NCBI GenBank assembly: GCA_033961575.1
Contig: CM066737.1
Location: 99,228,709 to 99,292,708 of the forward strand
Length of the DNA stretch: 64,000 nucleotides
Direction of reading: 5' to 3'
From: Aselliscus stoliczkanus
Lineage: Eukaryota > Chordata > Mammalia > Chiroptera > Hipposideridae
Part shown: positions 41,575-53,298 of the stretch, piece by piece
Position numbering within the stretch: the stretch's first letter is position 1
Layout: every line of letters starts with the position of its first letter
Notes under the pieces: model-generated
What the model was told of the DNA's origin: nothing
The model's input: only the letters and a program-made list of their open reading frames with translations
Database searches by the model: none
Program-made: the position numbers and the translations under genes

Positions 41575-41745
41575 CTTTGCATGCATTCTCTCTCTTAAGA
41601 ACCACTTTCGGAGATAAGCACTATTGTTGCCCTGCTCACATTACCATGAAAGCCAAGACAGGTGAAGTCGCTTGTCCAAGATCATGTACAGCCAGGAAGT
41701 GCACAGCTGGGCTCCAAGCCCAAGGTTTGCTTTGGAGCCTTGCTT
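41575..41745 (+). repeat. MIR-like SINE
   Basis: Order of tctctcttaagaaccacttt, cactattgttgccctgctca, gtcgcttgtccaagatcatg and cagctgggctccaagcccaa matches MIR. Confidence 0.7.
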
Positions 41746-43927
41746 GCTCTGGCCTACCACACCTCCAAGTTCCTGCCTGGGGAGATCACACAGACCCAAC
41801 CCCTAGAGGCTCTCGCCAGCCTACGCATCTCCTATATTTGCAGGTGTCCCCATTGATCTCAACCAGCTTCCCTCACCAGAAGTCGTTGATGACTTTGCAA
41901 ATCCCTGGGAATCTTTTTCTGAGGGCATTTGATGTATATATTGCTTAGTCCAGCAGAATACCTGCCCCCTCCGTCTTGAAGCACAGTTGGTATGAGATTT
42001 TGGATGTGCATCATCTAGGAGGAAACCCATGACATAGATGCTCATTTATTAAGCAACTATATATGAATACCTACTCCCTACTCCATGTCAAGCATTTTGC
42101 TAAGGATAGGATGGAGCAGAGAATGAGACTAGATATTATCCCCACTCTCTTGGAACCCACAGTCTAGTAGGGAAGAGAGAACTAGACAGTTTACAAAGTT
42201 ATTTGCAATTGTGATGGGTGATGAGGTCTGGTCTGCTATTACACATTTTCATATTATTACAGTTTGTGATGAAACATTTCTTTGTGTGATACTTTGATTA
42301 ATGTCTATCTCCCTTATTGTAAGCCTTCTGAGAGCAGGGCCGCCATATTTCTACCACCTAACACAGGTATTCAGTCAATATTCATGAGTGAATAAATGCA
42401 GTTGTTACTGACAAAATCAGTGAATTAAAACTCATGGCCTCTGATCTGCATATCTTTCTGCCAGACCCACATTCTCTCATGAGACGACAGTCTCAGGGAT
42501 CCTGGTTTTTGTGTTTGCTTCTGGATCCCCAGCACCTGTCACAGAGTAGCCCCACAATAAATCATTGTTGAATAAATGTTTTTTTAGAATTGAGAATACA
42601 TATACCAGTTTGGATGGCTCCACTATACATAGCAGAAAGTGGCTTCAACATTCAGGGTATTTATCAATCATACATAATACATAACAAGCTCTAAAGGCAG
42701 CTCAATGACATCAGGATTCAATGACATCAGCACTTCTTTGAGTCTGTTGGCTCTTAAGAAGGTTGCCATGGCACCAGCATTTCATTCTCATTCCACTGTG
42801 GTCAAAGGTGTGAAGAAGTTAATGGCAGGCTGCTCTGGTACTGCGCCCTCCTTCCACCAGAGAGGAAGCTCCCAGAAGCTCCCAGCAGATTTCTGCTTCT
42901 CATTGGCTAGTACTAGATCTTACACTGACCTGTATGCTAATCACTTGCCAAAGGGAAGATCATCACATGTATTAGTTAAGGTAATGCTAGTTTCTGTAAC
43001 AACACCTCCCTCACCAAGATGCAGAATGTCTCGCATACAATAGAAGTTTTTTCTCCCTCATGTGACATTCAAAACAGATGTGCCTTATTACAACTCTCCT
43101 CTGAGTGGTAATTCAAGAACTAGGCTTCTTCTGTCTCATAGCTCCCTCATCTTCCAATTGTACATTTTTCTGCATCAAGATAACAGAATAGGGAAAGAGT
43201 ATGGAAAAGACATACTGCTTCCCAACCACCTTGGCCTCAAAGGGACTCATACCATGTCCACTCACATTTCATTGGCAAGAACCAGTCACATGGCCCCACT
43301 TAGATGCAAGGGATACTGGGATTTGTAGGCCCTGGCTTGTTTACTTCCCATCAAAGGTATTGCTATATTATGCAAGGGAGAGCACAAGTAATTTGGTCGA
43401 TAGTTATCTATCCATGCCATCCATGATTGACATAGATTAGAGGTGTCCAATGGCAATATAATGTGACTCACATATGTCATTTTCAGTGTTCAAGTGAGGG
43501 GCCTGGGAGAAAGGGTCAGTAAATGCTTTGTATTATTATAAAATCTACCACAGGGTCCATTATGCTCTGTTTCCCTACCAGTCTAAGGGAGAGTGAGAAC
43601 TGGTGTGAAATTTAAGAAGCAACTGTGGGGGTACTTAATAAATATGGAGTTAAAGCAAATGTATCAGGCAAATGAATTTTTTTTGAGAGCTTTATAACTT
43701 TTGAAATGATGTCTGGGTTGTATCAGGACACAAAACCAGTCCACTTTGTTAGGAAGGGACATATGAACTCAATCTATCAAGGATTTTTGGGAAGAGCTTT
43801 GTGGGGAGCACCTAAAGATTTTAATAAGAGGAGTAATGAACTGAAAAAATTATTTTGCAGTAAAATTAAGTTTTAAACTTAATCTCATCATTCTGTTTTG
43901 CTTTGCATCAATGGAGGTAGTCCACAT
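41746..43927. other. Intergenic with old repeats
   Basis: Contains MIR/L2-like bits near 42050-42400 and 42500-42590, and a DNA-transposon end (tgtccaatggcaatataatg) at 43445. No gene seen. Confidence 0.45.
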
Positions 43928-43944
43928 CAAAATTTTCTTTTTTT

Positions 43945-44073
43945 GGGCCGGCCGAGTGGTGCGGTGGTTAAGCACTGGCTTGGGAAGCCAGCGGCCCCGG
44001 TTTGGGTCCCACATATGATGGCCAGTGACACTGCCCTCAAAAAAAAAAAAAGTGGAAAAAAAAAAAACTGGAA
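43945..44073 (+). mobile_element. tRNA-derived SINE (short form)
   Basis: Plus-strand copy; perfect duplications caaaattttcttttttt at about 43928-43944 and 44074-44089. Confidence 0.95.
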
Positions 44074-44089
44074 CAAAATTTTCTTTTTT

Positions 44090-45574
44090 CAAAATAATCA
44101 CTGAGTTGTGACACATTGTTTTAAAACCACAAATATTATGTCACTTGCAGAACCAGGGCCAAGCCACTTCACATATTACATTACAAAAGAGTTCATCAGA
44201 AATAATTTATGAGACAAGTAGGCTGGTGGTAGTAACTACCAAATCTTGTTTAGGAATTTGTCCTCCATCTCAGTGGGAAAACAGACATCAAGACAGTGAC
44301 TAGAATACGCAAAAAGGAGTCTGCAGCATAATCCTGTCTAAAAACATTTTCTTCCAAACAATATAAATCATTTCTGTCTGCACTCCGCTGTTGACAAAGT
44401 CCTTAAAAAAGTAAAGGTAAAGCAAGGACAGCATCCACCAAAAATGCCTATCTCATGGAAGAAAACAAGGCCAGCTAAGCATTGTACATCGCATTTCATT
44501 ATCAGTATTAAGGAAAACAACCAAAGGCAGATAGTTAAGGAAAGAGAAAACTCACCTGGTTCAGTCAGTCTTCGGTTATTAGGACTAATGCTGAAGACAC
44601 AACCAACACGATGCAAACCATTTGTACAAAACCTATGAGAAAAATCTAGGCCAACAGCGTTGTCAAGGGATGAGAAAGCTATTTGTCCTACTTATCCCTA
44701 ATTATCTCATTCTCACATCAATCAGCATGTTAAAAAGAAAGCTATACACAAGGATGGCTGGAGATACGTCAGAGCCGCTGGCAGATTTCCCCAGAAGCAG
44801 CATCCCTCCAAAACATGACAATGACAGTGGGCCCTTTGTCTAAGTCTGTATCAAAGCCTGATTCCCTCTTTTTTTTTTTAATTTGACTTTTTTTTTCCTC
44901 TGGTTTGAGAGTTAGTCATTTTAAAATCACTCTGAGTTTCATCAAGCCTCTACGTCCATCTTCTGGTATTCAGGGTATACAAGCCATAGAGAAGCAGTTC
45001 TCAAACTTGACCATGCTTCAGAACCCCCTGGAGGGCTTGTTTACTATGCCAGGCCCCACTCCCAGAGTTCCGGATTCAGCTTTAGAGCAGAAACTTGAAG
45101 ATCTAGCACACTGCCCCACTCTTGCTCCTTTTCTTCCGATATGACACCAATAATGTCTCAGGTAAGGTCTATTCCCTCAGCCTAGGGCTCAGACAGAAGA
45201 ACCAAAGCTGACCCATGATGGACTTGGAACATACATGAGAAATAAACATTTGTTGTTGTAAGCCACTGAGATTTTGGGATTGCTATTGTAGCATAATATT
45301 CTTACTAATAGAGAATCCTTGTATTAAGCATACTTGGCATTCTATAGCAGATTTAGCTTTTCTGAAAAATAATAAAACAAGTGGAAAGGCAGATAACATT
45401 CCATTTCTCTTAGGCTTCTTCTGAGTATGTGTGCGTGTGTACTATTCAAGAGCTGTGTAACTAAAGGGGTTCAGAATAGGCCTTCCCAAGATGTGTCACT
45501 TTAGGCTGTGAATTATTTTGAGCTAAAGGCAGTTGAGCCCCTGTGGGTTCATGAGAAACTTTTAACTCTCCCTT
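44090..45574. other. Intergenic with old repeats
   Basis: A MER5A-like hAT fragment (gcagttctcaaacttgacca ... cccagagttccggattcagc) lies at about 44985-45110, and an LTR-like tail (gttgtaagccactgagattt) at about 45230-45310. 44090-44980 shows no recognisable element or gene. Confidence 0.5.
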
Positions 45575-45592
45575 AAAGAACTTAAATTTGGG

Positions 45593-45692
45593 GGCCGGCC
45601 GAGTGGCGCAGTGGTTAAGCGCTGGCCTGGGAAGCCAGCGGCCCCGGTTCAGTCCCACATATGAGGGCCAGTTACACTGCCCTCAAAAAAAA
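45593..45692 (+). mobile_element. tRNA-derived SINE (short form)
   Basis: Plus-strand copy; near-perfect duplications aaagaacttaaatttggg (45575-45592) and aaagaatttaaatttggg (45693-45710). Confidence 0.95.
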
Positions 45693-46259
45693 AAAGAATT
45701 TAAATTTGGGACCTTGTCCATAGTAACAGTTATCACCAGAAATACTTTTTTTTAACCTATCCATAGCGCAGAGCAAACTTCTAATTACCGAATATCTGCT
45801 TTTCTTATCATCCTGTGAATGGCCTTCCTCTCCTCTGAAACCTCAAGGCATCTTACCTCATCCTTAACTCATAATGCCATACATACCTCATTTTTTCCTT
45901 TCTGTCTTTGACTTTTCGATATGTGGCTTTCCCATATGGGTATATGTAATTCAATTTGGTTTCTTTTATTAATCTGTCTCATGTCAATTTTTTTTTCTCA
46001 TGTCAATTTTATTTGATTATTCAACCAGCTGAAAGAACTTAGAAATGTAGAGGATAGTTTGTTCTTCTCCCACATGACCTTGTGCAAACTATTGGGTTGT
46101 CGGAAAAGTCATGACGCATGTTTGAGACAGACGGCACTAGTTCATTTTTGGAAGTGCTAGAGTCATTCGCATCTATTTATTGCTATGCCATTTGACAGCT
46201 GACAGTTCTAGCTTCATTCTAAAAAAAATTGAGCGATTTGGTTGAGTTTTGGAGATTTT

Positions 46260-47440
46260 ATAACAAGTTCAAGATGGAAGACCAAACTGCATTTTTGCCA
46301 TATTTTACTGTTTTACTTCCATACAGGGAAGAACACGTGGCAAGCCTGTGAAAAGTTGCATAAAGTTTATGGTGACAATGCTCTACAAGAATGTCAGTGC
46401 CAACGATAGTTCACGAAATTCCGTCCTGGTGATTTTGATCTCAACGACACTTCTCAGTCAGGGAGGCCCACCGAGGTTGATGACGACAAAATAAAGGCAT
46501 TGATCCAGTCAAACCCACGTTACACGACATGAGAGATTGCAGAAACATTGAACATCCATCATTCAAGCATTCACAACCATCTGCGGAAGCTGGGATACGT
46601 AAGCAAGCTCGATATTTGGGTTTCTCATGAACTCAAAGAAGTTCATTTGATGGCGCGTATAAACATCTGCAATATGCTCATTAAACGTGAGGAAAACTCC
46701 TTTTTTGAAGCAACTGATAATTGGTGATGAGAAGTAGATTGTTTACAACAATGTAGTGTGCAAACGGTTTTGGTCCCCACGTGATGATTCGCTTCAAACA
46801 ACATCGAAAGCAGACATTCATCAGAGGAAGGTTATGCTCTCAGTGTGGTGGGATTTTAAAGGTGTTGTGTTTTTCGAACTCCTACCAAGGAACCAAACAA
46901 TCAATTTGAATGTGTACTGTCAGCTATTGGACAGTTTGAATGAATCTATCATCCAGAAACGTCCAGATCTTGTTAATTGTAAAGGAGTTGTGTTCCGTCG
47001 CAACAATGCGAGACCACACACAAGTTTGATCACCCGTCAAAAATTATTGGAGCAGGCTGGCCATGTGGCGCGGTGGTTAAGCACTGGCTTGGGAAGCCAG
47101 CGGCCCTGGTTTGGTCCCACATATGAGGGCCAGTAACACTGCCCTCAAAAAAAAAATTATTGGAGCTTGGATGGGATGTGATGCCACACCCACCATGCTC
47201 GCCTGACCTTGCACTGTCAGACTTCCACTTGTTTCGCTCTCTTCAAAACTCCATGCGTGGTATAAGTTCAATTCAGATGAGGCTGTAAATCAGGACCTTG
47301 TTCAGTTTTTCGCAAATAAAGACAGGTCCTTCCATAAAGAAGGAATTATGAAGCTCACTGAAAGATTATTGGACAAAAAGTTATTGAACAAAACAGGCAA
47401 TATATCATTGATTGACCTTTGTTCTTTATATAAATAAATG
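46260..47440 (+). pseudogene. Mariner transposase, inactivated
   Basis: Recognisable in order: an N-terminal helix-turn-helix region (TWQACEKLHKVYGD, FDLNDTSQSGRPTEVDDDKI), a second helix-turn-helix (EIAETLNIHHSSIHNHLRKL), WVSHELKEVH, then the catalytic blocks. The first Asp is in GDEK followed by a stop where Trp is expected. The second Asp block reads NNARPH instead of DNARPH. The third is SPDLALSDFHLF, compatible with the DD34D triad. Several in-frame stops, frameshifts and a SINE at 47054-47151 break the frame. It cannot encode active transposase. Confidence 0.93.
47054..47151 (+). mobile_element. tRNA-derived SINE (short form), nested in mariner
   Basis: Lies within the transposase relic, with perfect duplications aaaaattattggagc at 47039-47053 and 47152-47166. 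Confidence 0.96.
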
Positions 47441-47609
47441 ACCTTTGAAAAACATAGAATACATCATGACTTTTCCGACAACCCAATACTCAACTTTTCT
47501 GTCCACACAAGAAGACAGCATATAAGGCAAGGGCCATCTACTTGTGCTGTCTGTTAACCAACAATAAGTCTGGACAAAGATCTCCTTTTTCAAGATGAGT
47601 CAAAAGTGT

Positions 47610-47718
47610 ACTGGGCCAGCTGAGTGGCATGGTGGTTAAGCACTGGCTTGGGAAGCCAGCAGCCCCAGTTCGGGTCCCACATATGAGGGCCAGTGACACT
47701 GCCCTCAAAAAAAAAAAA
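47610..47718 (+). mobile_element. tRNA-derived SINE (short form)
   Basis: Plus-strand copy ending in twelve A; duplication aaaagtgta on both sides. A (GTAT)/(CA) microsatellite follows at 47719-47768. Confidence 0.92.
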
Positions 47719-47768
47719 GTGTATGTATGTGTATGTGTGTATGTGTGTACACACACACATACACATAC

Positions 47769-48330
47769 AAAATGAAGTATACAAATACTAATCATGGAAG
47801 AGAAAGAGCATACTTATGAAAATGATTAACTACAAAATCCAAAATAAATATTATATGACCAATTTAGCATCCTTTTGCAGGAAGGTCCTTCTATAAAACC
47901 AGAACAGAATTTCAAAGGCAAATGAAAGGATATGCTAGAAAGTCAATAGGATGAATTGAAAGTGGGGGAAATGGAGGAGGAACCAATGCAAGGAGATGAA
48001 AATCTCAGTAACAGAATTTAAGTAAAAACAGGCAAAAATAATGCTTTAGGAAATTTTATCATTAATATTGAAAGCAAATTAGAGATCTACCAGAATGCCA
48101 AAAAAAAAAAAAGAATAAGATGAAAATGATAAAAACAGAACTACCACAGACAATTGCTTTTCCTAAGGGACTAGAACAAATGGAGCAGAAACTATTCTTG
48201 AAGGTAGAATGGAAGAAAATCTAGCATTGAAGCTATGTGTATGCAGACAAAGAGGTCTCATACCTTTTAACCAGACAGAAAGGACTATATGTGCAACTGA
48301 GTAGAAAAAGCAGTATTCCCTTTAAAGTGC
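47769..48330. other. Intergenic, no feature seen
   Basis: A-rich unique-looking sequence. The style (accagaacagaatttcaaag etc.) may be degraded LINE, but nothing is firm. Confidence 0.4.
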
Positions 48331-48340
48331 AAACATTTCT

Positions 48341-48428
48341 TCGAGGCCAGCCCGAGCTGAGTTGCCGTTGAGCTGCCAACAGGTGGCAGGATGGCTCAGC
48401 TAAAAAAAAAAAAAAAAAAAAAAAAAAA
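48341..48428 (+). mobile_element. Second tRNA-derived SINE type, 5'-truncated
   Basis: Only the 3' half is present: gaggccagcccgagctgagt, gccgttgagctgccaacagg, then a run of about 27 A. Duplication gcaaacatttc lies at 48329-48339 and 48429-48439. Confidence 0.9.
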
Positions 48429-48439
48429 GCAAACATTTC

Positions 48440-49245
48440 AATATGGCAAGAGCATTGAGTACAGGAGGAGAGACGCTAGAGAGATAAGTATCAACCAGGT
48501 AATATCATGCTAAGGAATTTTCTCTGCAAGACAGGAAGTAAAATCATGAAGAGAGGAAAACGATCATGAGTATGGGGCTTAAAGCGATAAGGATTAGTAA
48601 CAGCAATTATTGAAAATGAGGTCACATAAAAGGATTCCTAAGAGGCTCCAATAAATTTGTCTTGGCGTCATTCTGTTATAGTTGTGTGGCTTTTTCCTCC
48701 CAAGCAGTGCTTGGAAACACAGATGTAGGAATGGAGAACGCAGATAACTGGAATATTTTAAGATGGTTGTTTGATACTCGGATTGTCAAAAGGCAATTCA
48801 AGAGGCTCTACTTCTAAGAGTGGCTTATGTTAGGTAAAAGGTTCAGTGGATATGAGAGGTCTGGGGTCTTTGAAGAATAACTATATTGGGACCAAGAGAT
48901 AGGACTACAAAGATGAAGATTGTTAAGTCCAAATAAATGGGATTTCTAAACTTAAGGTTTTAGAGATGGAACAATATAAAGTGATGAATGTCTAGATTTT
49001 CTAGAATCTGTGCCTGGAAATGGGTAGAGTAGAGTAGAGTAGAGTAGAAGTAAGTCATTTGGGTTGAGGAAGCTAAGGAAACTGCTCAGTCATGGGTGTT
49101 GCATTTGTCAGGATAATGAAAGTAATTCAGAAGGAGAGGAAAACTGCGTTCTGTAGAGGACAGTGACAGGGAGGATGAAAGGTGGTACTACCAGATCGGG
49201 TGGATCCTGAAAGAGAAATCTTCTAAGGGGTAAAAGGAATATCAA
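48440..49245. other. Intergenic, no feature seen
   Basis: Unique-looking, with a short (GTAGA)5 run at 49025-49049. No gene. Confidence 0.45.
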
Positions 49246-49258
49246 ATTGTGAAGTGCG

Positions 49259-49361
49259 GAGCCGGTGGAGTGGCGCGGTGGTTAAGCACTGGCTTGGGAA
49301 ACCAGCGGTCCCGGTTCGGGTCCCACATGTGAGGGCCAGTGACACCGCCCTCAAAAAAAAA
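49259..49361 (+). mobile_element. tRNA-derived SINE (short form)
   Basis: Plus-strand copy; duplications aaattgtgaagtg and aaattgtcaagtg flank it. It lies about 400 bp upstream of the CpG island. Confidence 0.93.
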
Positions 49362-49779
49362 TTGTCAAGTGAGAAAGCTCCAAGAGGGAGGACATACTAC
49401 TTTTGGGGCTGGTGGATGGAGTGCGGGAGGGGAGACATCAAGAGAGCAGACAAAAATGAGTCGATAGTTTGAACTGGACGGTGGAGAGATGTTAGTACCG
49501 TTAATGTATTTAGGAGGTCCAGAGGAGCGGTTTTGTTTTTCGGGTAGAAGCTTAAAATTGAATGCCATGGGAAAGGTTAAGCGGTTGAGTATGCAGGGAG
49601 AGAGGCCACTTTGGTGCACGTTCAGGTGGGCGGGCTCTGGAAAGGCTTTAAGGGCCACGCCAGGGACTGGAAGGCGACTTTTTGCCTCCTGTGTATCCAT
49701 CTGCACAAGGTTGGATGGTCCACGGAACAAAGCCCCTGACCCTGACTGAGGGGTGACCTCCATTCCCTGACCGTCAACC
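49362..49779. other. Promoter-proximal region upstream of CpG island
   Basis: GC rises steadily. No gene or repeat is identified. Confidence 0.45.
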
Positions 49780-50600
49780 GCGACGATCCCTGGACCTGGA
49801 ACAGCCGAGGCAGCCCTTGCCTCGCGGATGGAGCGGACGACGGCGCACGCGCTCTGCACAGAGAGGCAGCGGCGGGAACGGCCGGCAGAGGGCGCTGGCG
49901 CTTTGGCCAGAGCTGCGCGGGTCGGGGCGTGCGGCTGAGAAAGAGTTGAGAGCGGGGGTCTGAAGAGCCTGCCCAGCGCGAAGCCGCGGGCAGTGGGCGG
50001 GACCAGGGCGGGGCGAGGCGGTTCCGGAAGGAACTGGTTCCGGGTCCCGCAGCCCGGCTTGAGGTAGTTGCGGCTACGCGCTGTGGGAGGCGGAGACCGT
50101 TAGAGGGGCGAGGTCCGAGGGGTCGGTGGCGGTGGCGCTGGTGCTGGCTACGGGAACCTCCCGGCCGGGTGAGTGACCCTAAGGGGACGGACGGCACCTG
50201 GAGGCTCCGGTCCGTGGGGAGGGCGTGCCCGTTGCCCGCGAGGGGCCGATCCTGGGGTGGCGGTTCGGGCGGCGGGGAAGATGCGGCGACCTGGCTCGGA
50301 CTCCCGGGCCACCGTTCCCAAGCCACAGTCTGAGGCGGCTGGGCCGGTGCGTTGGTTTTGGCGCGGCGATCCGGGCACCTGCTGCCGCGGCCCCTAGTCC
50401 GCAGGCTGTGGCCCCGGCGGTTGGGAACGTGTGCCCTGGGGACGGGCGGAGCGGTGTCCAGGGACGGTGCCCTTGTCTGGGAGGCGGCTCCGGACGCGTT
50501 GCCCGCGGGACTTAGCCCAGGAGCCGCTGCTTTGTCCTTCTCCGGAGGCGCTCGTGCCGCAGCGCGTCCGGCATCTTCGTCAGCTAACGTCCAGAATGAG
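49780..50600 (+). promoter_or_regulatory. BCLAF3: CpG island promoter
   Basis: The only GC-rich, CpG-dense stretch in the window. It carries a GC-box gggcggg (49995-50001), gggcggggcg, and an ETS motif ccggaag (50024-50030) just upstream of the inferred first exon, and no TATA box. Such islands mark 5' ends of broadly expressed genes. The neighbour expected downstream of MAP7D2 in the same orientation is BCLAF3 (CXorf23). The gene symbol rests on synteny alone. Confidence 0.78.
50040..50168 (+). other. BCLAF3: Inferred non-coding first exon of BCLAF3
   Basis: The stretch ends in a consensus donor gtgagt at 50169-50174 after cccggccgg. It contains ggtggcggtggcgctggtgc and no in-frame ATG that leads into a long frame. 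The start at about 50040 is estimated from the ETS/GC-box positions. The downstream exon, which would hold the ATG, is not in the window. Alternative: a non-coding RNA or another gene. Confidence 0.55.
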
Positions 50601-51120
50601 GAGTGAAGGCTGCCCTTAATGCCGCATTGGCAAGTAAAAGTTGCCTTTTTAGAGACGTATACTGAAAACTGGCGCATCTCCTGAGCTTCTCTGGGGCGGG
50701 TTAAGAAAGTGGGCCACTTACTGTCCGGATTGGGCGGTCGGGCGGTCGGGGAAAAAAAAACATGGTAGAAAAACTTAGCCGCCCAAATGGTTTCCGGCTT
50801 ACGTGCCTGAACAGCCGCCCCTCACCGTGATCCTTGACTGGAGCACTACAGGTAGAAATCGGGGCTCTCAGACTTCTGCTTAGGCGACCTTTTATAGCGT
50901 TTTTCTGAAAGCGAACTGGTACCAATGAAAGACGTGAGTTAGAAAAGAGGGGTTTGGTGTGGATTCATGAGTACTTATTTTTCAACGGGAGTATTGACTT
51001 TTCAAGGGTCTTTTTTTTTGTGTGTGAGGTAACTGGTTGATAACGTAAGTTGCGCGTGTACAACATTTTAATTCAATGCTATTTTAACGGTAATGGTATA
51101 ATAATTATTTTTTAATGGTA
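50601..51120 (+). other. Island shore and start of inferred first intron
   Basis: CpG density falls after 50600. No gene or repeat recognised. Confidence 0.5.
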
Positions 51121-51142
51121 TTTTTTAAAAAAATGGCTACTA

Positions 51143-51250
51143 GGACCGGCTGAGTGGCGCGGTGGTTAAGCGCTGGCTTGGGAAGCCAGCGACCCCGGTT
51201 TGCGTCCCACATAGGAGGGCCAGTGACACTGCCCTCAAAAAAAAAAAAAG
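51143..51250 (+). mobile_element. tRNA-derived SINE (short form)
   Basis: Plus-strand copy; duplications aatggctacta / aaaggctacta. Confidence 0.93.
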
Positions 51251-51259
51251 GCTACTAAA

Positions 51260-53190
51260 ATGTTCTTTCCAAAGTCCCGCTGTTTCACACCCCCAGCAGT
51301 CTTTAAAACGTCTTATTAGGAGCATTTAGTAACACGCACAAAATTTCTAAAATAGACAAAACCATAATAAAGAAAATCCGATTTCACCATTCCAAGTAAC
51401 CTTTGTGAATATGGTTGCACCAGTTTTTGTTTTTTTAATGCAGAGATGAATGCATCAATTTTTATATAGTGGATTCTCTTTGGTAACCATTTTTTGTTCC
51501 TGACTACATAGCATGCCATTATATATGGCTGTAGTAATTCACGTAGTTGCTTATTCCCAGGTTTTCACTACTTAAACGTGTTGTTGGAGAAATATAAAAT
51601 CTGCATATCCATGATTACTTTCTTAGTGTACATTCCTAGATGATAGATTTTTTTTTAAATGTGAGTGGCTCTATTTCCCTCTGAAAAGAATATGTTATTT
51701 TGCACTCCCACCAACAATCTGTGAGTGTCCTTTTCCACACCTTAACAAAAGGCAACATTTAAAGGATTTCTATAGGAACAATTTGGGGCCTTTTTATGTT
51801 CTTCTCTCCAATCATGTACAGGTATTCTTCTCTAGCTAGTCCTGTGTTTTTTTTCTTATTTGTTGATAGCATTTCAGTTCTTCATATTTTATTCCACCTT
51901 TACCCAAGTTAGTAAAGAAAGGTTATCTACGTGAAGCAAAGGCATCATAGATTGAGGAGATTTGAAGTCATGACTTGCCTGTATTCCACTTACCTGAATA
52001 CCTTGCACAAGTCACTTAACCTTTTTTTAAGGGACTATTTCCTCAACTCTGAATTTGACATTATAAAGGATTTTGCCTTACCTTTCTTACAATGTGGCTT
52101 TAAGGGTCAGATGAGACATTTATGGAAAAGTACATTTAACCATACTTTTATCTTCTTGCTGGTCATCTTGTAAGAATTTCAGAGCACAAAGTACATGTAT
52201 CTTGATTTTTTCAAGTAATTCTGGATTCAGAACTCTATACTGTGATACCCTTAGCCCCCCACACTCTTTCACTCCTTAAATTTGAAGTTATATATTGCTG
52301 CCCTAGATTATATTAAAAACAACATCAGAGTTAAGAAATTAAGCGAATGAATGAATCTACACAAATGTTGAAGGAGAAAATATTTAAAGGCACTGTATAT
52401 AAAGTTGAGGGGGACAGATACAAAACTAAATAAAACACAATCCTTGGGATCAAGGTAAATAAAACATAGTCTTTGTGTCCTAGAGTCTACAGAATGTCCA
52501 GCTAGAGGGCATAAAAGCTGCTTTCCAAATTTAGACAGCAATTTTAGATGTGATGCAGGATGTCAACTATTCTTGAGTGTGTTAAAGCCCAATTCTGCTG
52601 ACTGCATCTATGCAAATGACCTGGCCGACTCTTCAGGGTCATCTTTCTGAAGGTAGGAGTTGCAAGGTGGGGAAGTGTCACTATTGGAGTCCGAAAACCT
52701 GGATTCCAGTTTCAGGTCCTTCACTGGAGCAGGTTGGTTAATCTCTTTGAGGCCTGGTTTCTTCATCTATGAGATGGAAGTAACTTCCAGCTTCCTCAAA
52801 GGTGTATGAGGATTAAATGAGATAGTACTTGGCAGCACATACAGTGAACAAGAAAGTTCTGGCACTCCTGTGATCCTTCTTATCCATGGAAGACTTAGCA
52901 TCTCCAGGAAATAAACTAGGTCTCTTCCAACTTTGTATGCCTCACCTCCAGCTGTCACTGGCAGTAATGTTTGCCAAATTAACATAATATGTGACTGCTG
53001 ATAAAAATTCAATTTGGACCATTGAAGAAGGTGATATGTAAAGGTGGAATATTGGGTGAAATTGTCTATATTATTTAGGGTTGATATTAAGGAAAAATTC
53101 AATTAACTGGACCTGGATGCATCTCTGATTGTCATTAATTCTACAATATATCCTCAGTGCTGGGCATATAGTCTCTGCTAATCAATAAAC
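51260..53190. other. Intron, old repeats only
   Basis: LINE-like wording at about 51370-51760 (cactcccaccaacaatctgt) and a clear MIR-like piece at 52680-52840 (ggtttcttcatctatgagat ... gattaaatgagatagtactt). No exon recognised. Confidence 0.5.
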
Positions 53191-53193
53191 CTC

Positions 53194-53298
53194 AAGTTGC
53201 TACCATTTTGTTTTTTTTTTTTTTTTAAGTTGCTACCATTTTTTTTTTTTAAGTTGCTACCATTTTGTTTTTTTTTTTTTTAAGTTGCTACCATTTTT
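53194..53298 (+). repeat. Minisatellite of a 17-mer plus poly-T
   Basis: Four copies of aagttgctaccatttt separated by T-runs of differing length (starting at about 53194, 53228, 53252 and 53281). Confidence 0.92.

Larger units (their letters stand above)
46092..47486 (+). mobile_element. Mariner element, near full length, irritans-like
   Basis: Terminal inverted repeats ttgggttgtcggaaaagtca (left) and its reverse complement tgacttttccgacaacccaa (right), with TA at 46090-46091 and 47487-47488. Removing the SINE insertion leaves about 1.28 kb, the normal size of a mariner. The transposase relic inside belongs to the irritans group by its WWDFKG, TRQKLLE and SPDL..SDFHLF blocks (compare Hsmar2). 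Confidence 0.95.

Noticed and set aside
49622..50677. Minus-strand open frame of 351 codons across the GC-rich region
   Set aside because: GC-rich CpG islands lack stop codons by composition. The product is Arg/Pro/Ser/Ala low-complexity, has no domain I recognise, and runs antisense to the donor and promoter motifs.
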